Below are positions 1-9,360 of a stretch of 64,000 nucleotides of DNA, in pieces. A program made the position numbers and the translations under genes. The DNA lies in the NCBI GenBank assembly GCA_031002005.1, contig JARYHS010009186.1, positions 184,166,437 through 184,230,436 on the forward strand, given 5' to 3'. The stretch comes from Vandiemenella viatica. Taxonomy: Eukaryota; Arthropoda; Insecta; Orthoptera; Morabidae. Numbering within the stretch: position 1 is the first letter of the stretch; each line of letters begins with the position of its first letter. The notes beneath the pieces were generated by a model, which saw nothing but the letters and a program-made list of their open reading frames with translations, did not search any database and was not told the origin of the DNA.

Positions 1-2765
1 TTATCCTCTACAAATTTTAACTTTATATTCTTTCAACGCTTTTGTTACAATTTTCATCGTTTTCTTTACTAACTTATTCCAATTCCTGACACCCTTACCT
101 AAAAAAGAGAATCTTCCGACACCCTCGTGCATTAAATCGAGTGCCAACTTGTAGTCATTGGATCTTTTCCCTTCCATGCACTACTTTTAATTCCTATCTT
201 ATCAATATCTTTCCATGCCTCTTCGATATTATACGCCATGTACACTCGTAATTTCGAAAAATCAATTTAATAACACACATTTTTCAAAGTATTGAATTGG
301 AGTTGAAGATAGATTTAAGTAGTAACTTTACACTAAAACATCAAGTTTACGACTTACTGAGATTGTCGATAATTCAAATTTTTTGTTTACCTTGGACCTT
401 TTCTGTATTTTTGCAGACGTAGGGTACAAAAGATCCTTTAAATATAGAAAAAAAGGTAAAGCGCAGTGCAAAAGCTCAAAGGTATTGTAATTTGTTATTA
501 AGTATTAATTTCCTGCAAGAATTCTTGTACATAAGAGGGAACGCTTTGGTCCTTAATCTAAGTAATAGTATTCTAAGTCGGGTATAGGAGTACACATAAT
601 TATTTCATGTACATTCTGTAATATTTTACCTATTGCTTAAAATATTATACGAGACAATACAATGTTATTAATTCAAAGCCTTAGCTATCGATAGGAGGCC
701 AGATATAAACAGGACTTGGGGACAACTGAGAAGTTTAGGACGCAGAAAACGATTCTACTGTTAATTTTTCATATATATGAACATGTTTAGAATGTTTAAA
801 AACGTCATTACATTCCATTTTCTTTAATTTAGAAATTGATTGATGCATAATATTTATTGCAATGGAAGAAAACTATTAATTTTCTTTATTTCTGGAACAA
901 TTAGAAACGATCAACATCTTAGATAATATTTGGTTTGATTCGAAAATCGTGTGTTTTTTGACTATTTTATTTTATTAATAACAACATGAACCCGGGTTTT
1001 AGTGTTTCAATGATTCTTTTTGAAACTTTGAATTTCAGTAACTAATATTCCAAATCTGATAACTCCTACCTTCTAATAGATATTTTGGATTCGCGTGTTT
1101 TGACCCGATCCGTCATGCAGTCTTCAACTACTAAGACGTAAAGAGAGCATTCAATAAGTTTCACAACAGAAATGTTTATGTTATATTAGCTCCAAGCATA
1201 GATGCAATATTTAATTATCCTGCAGATAAAACCGTGAACTCCTGTCAGTAGGAGCTGAGCTTAAAAGTAAAAATATATATTGTGATAATCGACGGTCAAT
1301 TGATTCCAATAGAACTTCTTCCTATTTCAAAACCAGGATAAAGTGTGTTTACAATATCAAATCTTAATTAATATTTCTCTGTTGGGGTTGTAATAGCCTC
1401 GGTGCTACGTTTTATTTTCTTAACCCATATATGTTCTCATTGTAAGTGCATGCGTAATGTTATAACTGTTATTAGAAATGCCTTCGAGTATGCGTTCATT
1501 TGAACTGAAAGAATAGATCGTTGCAAGAAATGATCAGGTATGAAAGAGGATAGATATCTGAAGTAGTCAAATGAATGGCCTGGCTCTTTTTGGGACTTGG
1601 AGTTTGTCATTAAAATATTACCAGAACAGGTGTCCCTGTATCCAATGCTTAGTAGCATAATGGCTTATATCCTGCATGTTTTTATTTACTTTGTTTAATA
1701 GGTGACCTAGATAATTTACGGCATACCTTATCACATATGAAACTGCACTACTGCATCCTCATCTACATTCGGTAAATGAGTAGCCACAGTTCAATACTGA
1801 TGGTTTTGCAATGTGGTGAAATTGCTCATTAACTAGAGTGACTACTCGCCTCCACGTCAACGTGAAATAGATATCTAAAATTATCAATCACTCCGGCATT
1901 GCTTGACGTGGCGATAAGACTAAAGAAACCGTATCTCCGTGTAGCACTATCAGGTCTAAAGGCGATTAAAGGAATGGCCTTGAAGCTGCACTATAAGCAG
2001 CAGGTGAAGTTAGCAGCAAACAGCAGTGGCAGTATAAAGACCAGCAGAGTGCTCTCCTCCAATACAATATATTTGAAGAGGAATCGGTCACGAAGCTTCA
2101 AAAGTTCTACCGGAATAGCGAAATGCGACAGGTAGTCTTCAATATCATTATCCACGAAAATATGTATAGTTATCACCTTCATGGACTGAAATTGCAATCT
2201 TTTACATCCAAAATACCAATATTTAGCGTCTTCCTGGACCGAAGTTGTTATCCGTTTACAGATACGAATTTTTTGTTGATTTTTGCTATTGTATTCAGAA
2301 TCGTATTTTTAATTAATTTTGATGCTATAGGTACGTTAGGGGTCACAAGCAACAAGATTTAATGATTCTGAACAATATTATGTGATTTCTTGTAACATCT
2401 AATTAAGTGAATTTGTATTCTGAATAACATCCCAAGAAAAGGACAGAAAAGAAACAGATGAAACGAAGTTCAGTTCGCCTTTACGTATATGTAGCTGCAT
2501 GTGGCACACAGTACCACAGACTCTGTCCCAAACGTTTAAGTGTGTAGTTTTCGGTGAGTAAGAATGCCAATTTCAATAGGACCAACAACAACCGTGTTTT
2601 TTGTTTTTTCAAGCAGTTATATTTGTGATAAGATCATATATATTGGTGCTTTACTTTGATTGGTGATTTTTTATTTTTTAAGTGCAGTGGTGTTCTCGAC
2701 AGTTAACCAATTGTTTTATGTATTATTGTTATTGTAAGATTTCGCTATAGAATTTACTTATTACT
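1..2765. other. Upstream flank of UGT copy A, left duplicon
   Basis: No gene can be assigned here. The stretch matches 22946 to about 26320 throughout at high but imperfect identity (the string tctacaaattttaacttta occurs near both starts), so it belongs to the segment duplicated together with UGT copies A and B. The first exon of copy A, with the start codon, could lie here or further left, but I could not locate it. A possible coding exon within it is listed separately at 1905-2131. Confidence 0.7.
1905..2131 (+). other. Possible decayed exon, conserved with copy at 25114-25245
   Basis: A short open stretch ends in a plausible donor (CAG then GTAGTC) and is matched in the second duplicon by an open stretch ending CAG then GTACTC. 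The last residues agree between copies after one frame change (EESVTKLQKFYRNSEMRQ here against EESFTKLQNFYRNIEMQQ there), while the 5' half is read in another frame here, so this copy looks broken. I do not recognise the family. It may be an exon or remnant of an unrelated gene caught in the duplication rather than part of the UGT. Confidence 0.3.
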
Positions 2766-2941
2766 CTTTAGATCATAAGTGTCAAACTCAATTTTGCAGA
2801 GGGCCATATATTAAATTTAGAATGTGTAGGTGGGCCAGATTCAAATAAAAAAATGTACTGAATTATTATAACATTTTATTTATTTAATAGTATATAATAT
2901 ACGGTTGTTAAAAATCATATCAAAGTTATAAAAGAGGGTAA

Positions 2942-3391
2942 TTATTTTGAGCGCGAGGATCCATTTATGTCAGGTGTCATTTTTGTTGTAATTATTTTAA
3001 GAATTGGTGGGAGATGTTCATTCGTAAGTCTTGTGCGATGTTTGTTCTTATTTATTTTCATGACGGAAAACATCTGCTCACATAAATAAGTGCTACCAAA
3101 CATGCTCAGAATGCGTACTGCATGCTTTTTTAATTCCGGGTAGTTATCCAAACTCTTGAAATATTGTATATAAAATGTAAGAGCGTTAACCTCTTTAAAT
3201 TTTTCTTTCAAAATACTGTCCGGTTGAAGATCTGTCAAATCCATTTGCAAATGAACTGGTGCCTGTGAAGCTTCAAAATTGAATGGATTGTTGAAAATTG
3301 GGAATTCCATTTCATTCATTTTGTAGAAGTCTTCAAAACGATTGTTGAACTCCGTGATCAGATTTTGCAGAATTTGAGAATATTTATCCAT
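2942..3391 (-). pseudogene. hAT transposase, C-terminal (dimerisation) part
   Basis: A 149-codon open stretch resembles the C-terminal end of GTF2IRD2/hAT transposases, with the region matching the hAT dimerisation domain near its end (MFGSTYLCEQMFSVMKINKN, then a basic stretch and LTNEHL). Just upstream on the minus strand, in other frames between 3392 and 3560, coding similarity continues (for example LRLWENQVKNKTLNDFPHL), so homopolymer frameshifts (poly-T on the plus strand at 3392-3406) have broken the gene. The N-terminal and central parts lie beyond the LTR insertion at 6940-7940. Not functional. Confidence 0.75.
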
Positions 3392-3563
3392 TTTTTTTTT
3401 TTTTTTGGTTCACTGTGCCAAATGATTTTAAATGAGGGAAATCATTCAAAGTTTTATTTTTTACCTGATTTTCCCACAGCCTCAACTTTGTTTCAAGTGC
3501 TTGTATACTTTTAAATGACAATCAGATTTTTACCCTGTAAATTTACATTCAGATCTGTCAAGT

Positions 3564-3908
3564 TGTAACAGAACAGGCATAATGCCTTTATAGTAATTTT
3601 ATTTAAGGTAATAGAATTTACATCTATGGATACGTTGGTTATGTAAGCTCTCTGAAGTACAGATATAGTAGGATTATCGCTGATGATGCATGGCGTGTGG
3701 ATTGTAGTTAAAATGTTGATCCGCTTTAGACGTGATTTCTTAAGTGTTAATCTTTATTAAATGTATTGTAATTATAAACAATTTTCCTACCTTATCAAAT
3801 AAATAAACCTGCAATCTTCGGATCTACCAAATGTCTGGTAGTAAATTTCTTCGTCGAGATTTAAGAATACATGATACAAGAAGATAAATAAATTTTAAAA
3901 TAGCTACA
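3564..3908 (+). repeat. 5' LTR
   Basis: The 345-bp direct repeat starts with TG and ends with CA. It matches 6579-6923 at every position I compared. It contains a polyadenylation-like aataaa in its second half. Confidence 0.92.
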
Positions 3909-4602
3909 TGGCAATACCGCGACAGGACAGTGTGTTTTGAAGTGGGATTAATTAAAAGCATAATTAACCACGGACAAACACTGAAACAAAAGGTAGGAAA
4001 AGTGAATTACATAAAGTAACAATAATTAACAAGCGAGCAGCCATTACCACCGGAACGCGACAACCGAATTGAGCCGACGATTCCCGAGGAGAGCCGATCC
4101 GCTCAGTATTAATAAGAACTACAATCAGGCAACATCTCGACCGGAGCGGAGAATCACCTTCATTTACGGGAGACGCAAGGGGCGGCATTGCAGAGCGGGG
4201 CGCAGTCCTAGAAGCTAGCAGTTCTTCTCTTCAAAAGGAAAGTGCCAATTTTTTATCTTTGTAAGAAACACAAGCTGACATGAGAGAATTTTCATATGAT
4301 CATTTGCATTGAAAAAAAAAAAAAATTAAATTATTTTCTTCCCGAGTAAAAGTCAGTTTGAGTTAATATTGAAAAAAAAAATTAGTTTCAACTTTCCTGG
4401 GGAATTTTATTAATTAATATTTGTTACCTTGTTTGCATTTCATTGCATGCAATAGCGTACACCTTGTTTAACAATAACTGTGATTGGTGTTGGAGCAGAA
4501 TTTATGTTTCCATCTTAATTTTTTTGTTTGCTTGCTGGTTCGGTGGATACTTTTTTCTTTGCAATCAAAATATTGTGCGAGTGTATTGAAAGTGTTGACA
4601 AC

Positions 4603-6006
4603 ATGGCTACAGAAGAGAGTGAAATGGTGGAGGGGATGGCAGCAATAGGAAGTGAGTCCTTGAATGACTCAGGTCCTAAGTTCACTGATGGGTCAGTTCG
4701 TGCTATCTTGGTACAGTTGAAATCTTTTCAAAATAGTATGGAGTCAATGAATGACAACTTGAGGGCTGATTTAAAATCAGTAAAAAGTAATTTGAAATCA
4801 GTAGAAAATAATTTGAAATCAGTAGAAAGTAATTTGAAATCAAATTTGAAATCAGTAGAAAGTAATTTGAAGGCTGAGCTTGGGGGTCGATTGCAATCAC
4901 TTGAGAGTACAGTGGGGAATTTAAATATGTTGGTAGAAGACAATGTTCGACAATTAGGGAATGTCCAATTAGAATTAAGGCAACATAATGTTGATTGTAA
5001 GGAACAAGCTGAACGACTAGCGGAACGGCTAACTAGGTTAGAGCATAGTGTGAGTAGGGAGACAATACTGTTACGACAGAATAACGAAGTACTCAGTAAA
5101 CAGTTAGTTGTCGGGGAAGAAGTCAATGTAAGTCACGTGAGGCGACTGGAGGCGGTAGAGGATCACTGTATCCTTTTGGGGAAACACATCAAAGAAGATA
5201 AAGAAAAGGTAAACAGTGTGGTCGCAAATGTCGAGTTGATTTCACAGAACTTGGGTAAGTACCAATTATCCACAGCAGCGTTGATAGAAGATGTTACTAG
5301 AGTGAAAGTTCCGGCAGTAGAAAGGGAGGATGTATCCAATGTCAGGGGCCATCATTCGACTTCAACAGCAGCGTGGGTCGAAGAGAAAATTGAATGGGAA
5401 CAATTTGATGGTGATGGGCATATGCACCCCATTGAATTCATTCGGGACTTTGAGGACTTTGCACCTTTCTCCGTTGCTTCTGAAAAACAGCGGATCGAGA
5501 TGGTTCGTTGGTACTTGGCCGGAGGAGCGAGGCGATGGGCCGACTGGTTTGCTGGCAATTGTAACACATTTAATGAATTCAAGAGGGAGTTTCGACAACA
5601 TTATTGGTCGGTGGATAGGCAGATAGCCGTACATAGAGAATTGTTAAGGGAAGAAACTTATGTGGCCGCTAAGGGGACGCAGAAAGACTTTTTCATGATG
5701 TGTGCGGTCTCATGCAAATACCTCGATTCGAGTGAAGTGCCAGAGCATAAAAAGATAAGAGTGATATCATGGGGAGACGCAAGAACTGTGCGACATAGGA
5801 AGGAATGCTGGGCAGCCTTGGTGGGAATGACTAGTGTGTGTGAGAACCACACCGGGAATTCGAGGGGAACGCCGGTAGGTGTGAAAGAAGAGGATGTTGT
5901 AGAAGAGTACCGGAATGATGGAATAAGAGGAGTTTTCAAGGTGGTTTCTCGAAAATCTTATAAAAGTGTAAAATTGAATGGGAGTGCGGGGTCAGGCACT
6001 GATTGA
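4603..6006 (+). CDS. Retrotransposon gag-like protein with coiled coil
   Basis: 467 codons from the ATG at 4603, which sits in a good context (acaacatggct); the open frame extends upstream to a TTG at 4528, but ATG is the likelier start. Residues about 45-90 are a near-perfect seven-residue repeat (variants of NLKSVES) that predicts a coiled coil, followed by a long charged helical region to about residue 245. Residues about 260-390 resemble the capsid-type retrotransposon gag domain (WEQFDGDGHMHPIEFIRDFE, then a RWADWF and FKREFRQHYW segment). No CCHC zinc knuckle is visible and the frame ends soon after the domain. It would assemble particles for its own RNA if a partner element supplies the enzymes. 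The frame is intact, in keeping with a young insertion. Confidence 0.8.
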   Translation: MATEESEMVEGMAAIGSESLNDSGPKFTDGSVRAILVQLKSFQNSMESMNDNLRADLKSVKSNLKSVENNLKSVESNLKSNLKSVESNLKAELGGRLQSLESTVGNLNMLVEDNVRQLGNVQLELRQHNVDCKEQAERLAERLTRLEHSVSRETILLRQNNEVLSKQLVVGEEVNVSHVRRLEAVEDHCILLGKHIKEDKEKVNSVVANVELISQNLGKYQLSTAALIEDVTRVKVPAVEREDVSNVRGHHSTSTAAWVEEKIEWEQFDGDGHMHPIEFIRDFEDFAPFSVASEKQRIEMVRWYLAGGARRWADWFAGNCNTFNEFKREFRQHYWSVDRQIAVHRELLREETYVAAKGTQKDFFMMCAVSCKYLDSSEVPEHKKIRVISWGDARTVRHRKECWAALVGMTSVCENHTGNSRGTPVGVKEEDVVEEYRNDGIRGVFKVVSRKSYKSVKLNGSAGSGTD

Positions 6007-6578
6007 AAGTGCATTTATATGCAGACAAATCCTCCACGTTTCTCACTTTTCTGAGGCCATTAGGGTCCAAAAGGAGGTATTTTGTTTTTAACTTACGATT
6101 AGAAGTTCAGCTTCGACATAGGCAAAGTAATAGGACCAATGTGAAAAACAATTAATAATAAGAATAACTCATGTCATGTTGTGTTTCGTAGGTGAAGTGT
6201 TAGCCGTTGTAGCCCTGTGGCAAGGTGTGCATTTGGGGGACAAAGAAAAAAAAAAAAAAAACACTATGAAGATCAATATCAACTTTTGTTCAACGAGTGG
6301 TGTTTGATTGTCTTCTTCTTTGTTTTGTTTTTTTTTTTAATGTTCCATTGTATTTCTTTCTCCATTTATATGTGACTTCAAGGTTTGTGCAATAATGTTA
6401 AAAATTATTGTTATTAACATAAGAGTAGTCGAGTGGCTGCCAGCCAAATTTTTTGTATTTCATAAGTCATTTCATAGTCTGATATGTATAATCATTTCAA
6501 TCTTAGTTTAAGGGTTACCTGGCGACGGAAGTCGGGGCTTTGTCAATGCCAACTTCCGCCTGGTTCCATCGGTGGGAG

Positions 6579-6923
6579 TGTAACAGAACAGGCATAATGC
6601 CTTTATAGTAATTTTATTTAAGGTAATAGAATTTACATCTATGGATACGTTGGTTATGTAAGCTCTCTGAAGTACAGATATAGTAGGATTATCGCTGATG
6701 ATGCATGGCGTGTGGATTGTAGTTAAAATGTTGATCCGCTTTAGACGTGATTTCTTAAGTGTTAATCTTTATTAAATGTATTGTAATTATAAACAATTTT
6801 CCTACCTTATCAAATAAATAAACCTGCAATCTTCGGATCTACCAAATGTCTGGTAGTAAATTTCTTCGTCGAGATTTAAGAATACATGATACAAGAAGAT
6901 AAATAAATTTTAAAATAGCTACA
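6579..6923 (+). repeat. 3' LTR
   Basis: Second copy of the 345-bp LTR, followed by the AAGT target duplication and then by the resumed hAT transposase text on the minus strand. Confidence 0.92.
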
Positions 6924-6939
6924 AAGTGTTTATTCATAT

Positions 6940-7434
6940 CTACCAAAGAGGCACAATCAGCCCACCAGTTATTGTCATAATCAATTGGGTTGTCTTTTCT
7001 AACATAAAAGATTGAATAAGGTCACGTAATGCAAAAAATCTTTCTAAAAGTACTCCTCGACTGAGCCAACGAACTTCGGTGAAATAAGGGACAGCAGAAA
7101 ACTTTTCGTCCAAATTTTGTAAAAACTGTCTGTACTGTCGGTGATTTAGTCCTCTGCTCCTTATAAAATTTACTATTTTAATTATAGGTTGCATGACATG
7201 GTCCATTTTTAAATGTTTGGATGCCAATGATTCCTGATGAATTATACAGTGAAATCCCACAAAATTCCCTGTTGTTTTCTGTTTTAATTTAGTTACAACG
7301 CCCGAATGTTTGCCAGCCATGGCAGGAGCGCCATCCGTAGTTGTGCTGCTAAGTATATTCCAGTCGAGTACATATTCTGCTATCAAATGCTCAATTGCAG
7401 AATAAATATCATTTTCTGTTGTAGTACCTGTCAA
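6940..7434 (-). pseudogene. hAT transposase, central catalytic part
   Basis: A 164-codon segment contains typical hAT core text: the TTDGAPAM block around the second catalytic acidic residue, GFHCIIHQESLASK, and EVRWLSRGVLLERFF. It stops at 6940 because the LTR element was inserted there. Coding similarity also extends upstream of the first Met shown here, into the frame-shifted region 7435-7560. It continues in the N-terminal piece at 7461-7940 after a frameshift in an 11-T run at about 7561-7571, and in the C-terminal piece at 2942-3391. Confidence 0.8.
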
Positions 7435-7460
7435 TGGAACGCACTTTAATAGTTCTTCAG

Positions 7461-7940
7461 TTATTTCAAAGTTACTGTTAATACCTTGTATGAAAACAGC
7501 AAGTTGAGCTGTATCAACAGTATCAGTGTTCTCGACAACAGCCAGTGAAAAGTTTGTAAATTTTTTTTTTTATCCAATTGAAGAACCAAATTTTGAGATA
7601 AATCATTTATTCTTGATGCAAAGATGTTTCTTGACAGCGATATATTTAGAATTATTGACTTTTCAGATATACAGTATTTAATAAAATCATCATCACTGAA
7701 AGGTTTTGATCTCTTCGCGATTTCTAATGCAATAATAAAACTTGATTTCAGTGCATCTTCGCTCTCAGTATTAGCTTTAGTAAACATCGACTGTTGGCCT
7801 TGAAGTTTAGATTTTAAAGATGACAATGTGTCCATTCTTATTTTTTCCGAGTAACAATCGAATTTTGATTTATGATTCGTATCATAGTGTCTCTTCAAGT
7901 TAAACTCCTTACAAACAGCAACTGTTGGATTGTAAATCAA
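7461..7940 (-). pseudogene. hAT transposase, N-terminal part
   Basis: The start of this 159-codon stretch resembles the zinc-finger end of hAT/GTF2IRD2-like transposases (EFNLKRHYDTNH). The frame is correct up to the poly-Lys run encoded by the homopolymer near 7565; past it the printed frame is nonsense and the real continuation (sense text such as FTNFSLAVVENTDTVDTAQL) is in the next frame. Initiation is unclear, because the first Met shown lies within the conserved domain. Confidence 0.7.
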
Positions 7941-8447
7941 ACACAGTGGTTAACCTTTCCATTCTATGAAAAAATATGCAATTTCCCATTTAGACTGAAA
8001 GACTCAGCACTCAATATCAACTTTACGTTTTTGTGATACTATGACAAAATCGTAACAATTATGTAATTCGACACAACAATTATGGATATCGCACGCGCAC
8101 GACACAAACAAATGCAACAATACCTTCACAATCTACTCAACTGACTCACGTCCGGCCGATGCACTCCTTTTATATCAATAAGGAAGGTTCTAGTCTTGAC
8201 TCGAAGCGCGTGGAAGATTCCGCTTGTTACTGTCTATCTCGCTTGTCTAGGCACGCGCCGCCCTTGAAATTACTTATAAATGTAGTGTGCGTCTTTTAAA
8301 ACTTTCCTAGATGAATCAAGTGAAGTCTAAAAGCTCTAAATAACATGATTCTTCTTTCTGTGTCACATTGCGATCGTGGGCGGTATTGATAGGGTCTGGG
8401 GGACCATGCGGCCCGCGGGCCGTATCTTTGACATTACTGCATTACAT

Positions 8448-9174
8448 CATACCAAGTACAGGAAATAATGATCCTAATGGTTAAATAAATTTTCCCATAG
8501 GATCTTCGTTCTTGCTAACCTTCGAGCTACCGATAAGCCCTACAACCACCGAAGCTCATGAGACAATAGGATCGTCAACTAGGCTGTAAAGTTGATAAAA
8601 ACTATTTTATAATGCGAGTTATTAATACATATATTCTGAATAATTTTGTAATTTGACTTTTTCGCTTCTACGTGTGAATTATACCCACTTCTAAGCTTTG
8701 CTGAAGAGATACTAAAGAAAAAAGTAGCATGAAAATTGGTAAAGCTGAGTTGACAATGTCTACAGAATTAGATATTTGGTATGAAATCGTACGGTTAAAA
8801 AAGATAATATTTAAATTGTTGTCTACGGAGAAGAAACTGTTTTACTCTGATTTGAAACTTATGATACCGAAATTTAATTTAATTACTATTTTCTTAGAGG
8901 TAAAAAGAAAAAAATATAAACTGTATAAATGCCTTAGTAGGCGAACATTACTAAAAGAAATCTTTCAATTTTGATGTTTAAATTTTGAGATAATTCGTTA
9001 CACAATAATAGCTTATAAGCAACCTATAAAAACTTCTAAAAGATAATAAAAGAAATAATAAATTATTTGGATGATTTTTTAAAGGATAAAACTTCAGTTT
9101 CTTAAAATACTTTCCTAAGAGTATGCAGAAAATCTGCAAGTAAATATATTACTGTATTAATACTCTCATTTTAG
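8448..9174. other. Sequence upstream of UGT copy A exon 2
   Basis: AT-rich non-coding DNA that resumes the duplicon after the hAT insertion and matches about 26340-27000 of the B side. It ends in the acceptor of exon 2 (tctcattttag). No promoter or first exon could be recognised. The open stretch at 8729-8974 has no recognisable similarity. Confidence 0.6.
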
Positions 9175-9360
9175 ACTTCTACGCGATGGCTGATAAGTCT
9201 GTTTCTGGTGATGCTGATGAGTGAACAGTCACTGTCTTATAGAATCCTTTTCGCAGCGCCGACACCGTCAATAAGCCACCAGGTGCCATTCCACTACATA
9301 GCCAAGGCGCTACTGGACAGGGGTCATCAGGTCACACTGATTACCTCAGACCCAATGAAG
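9175..9360 (+). CDS. UGT copy A exon 2 (signal peptide and catalytic His)
   Basis: 62 codons, phase 0 at both ends, between tctcattttag and a gtaaat donor. It starts TSTRWLISLFLVML, the hydrophobic core of a signal peptide, then YRILFAAPTPSISHQ; His-35 of the exon (9277-9279) is the expected catalytic base. The in-frame triplet just before the exon is TAG, so the start codon must come from an earlier exon that adds only a few residues. The exon matches B 29081-29266. Confidence 0.88.

Larger units (their letters stand above)
3564..6923 (+). mobile_element. Non-autonomous (gag-only) LTR retrotransposon
   Basis: A complete 3360-bp element. Two 345-bp LTRs (3564-3908, 6579-6923) begin TGTAACAG and end CTACA, and I see no difference between them. 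Both flanks carry AAGT (3560-3563, 6924-6927), a 4-bp target duplication. TGGCAATACCGCGACAGG directly after the 5' LTR has the form of a tRNA primer-binding site, and a short purine run (ggtgggag) precedes the 3' LTR. Internal DNA holds one gag-like reading frame and no protease, reverse transcriptase, RNase H or integrase, so it would need enzymes from a relative. The identical LTRs indicate a recent insertion. It sits inside the hAT transposon at 2774-8439. Confidence 0.92.
2774..8439 (-). mobile_element. Decayed hAT DNA transposon, split by an LTR element
   Basis: The ends form imperfect terminal inverted repeats (left CATAAGTGTCAAACTC, right end reversed CAGTAATGTCAAAGAT) and the right end carries the 'gcggcccgcgggccg' block usual in this hAT group. 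Flanks 2766-2773 (ctttagat) and 8440-8447 (cattacat) look like an 8-bp target duplication that has diverged at two positions. The equivalent site in the B duplicon (about 26320-26345) lacks the element, so it inserted into A after the duplication or was lost from B. It encodes minus-strand pieces of a hAT transposase related to the GTF2IRD2-like group. The 3360-bp LTR element at 3564-6923 interrupts it; without that insertion it would be about 2.3 kb. Confidence 0.85.

Noticed and set aside
9211..9225. ATG codons inside UGT A exon 2 as translation start
   Set aside because: Starting there removes most of the signal-peptide core, and B has an alanine-methionine at the equivalent place with the same upstream residues conserved, so an earlier exon supplies the start.
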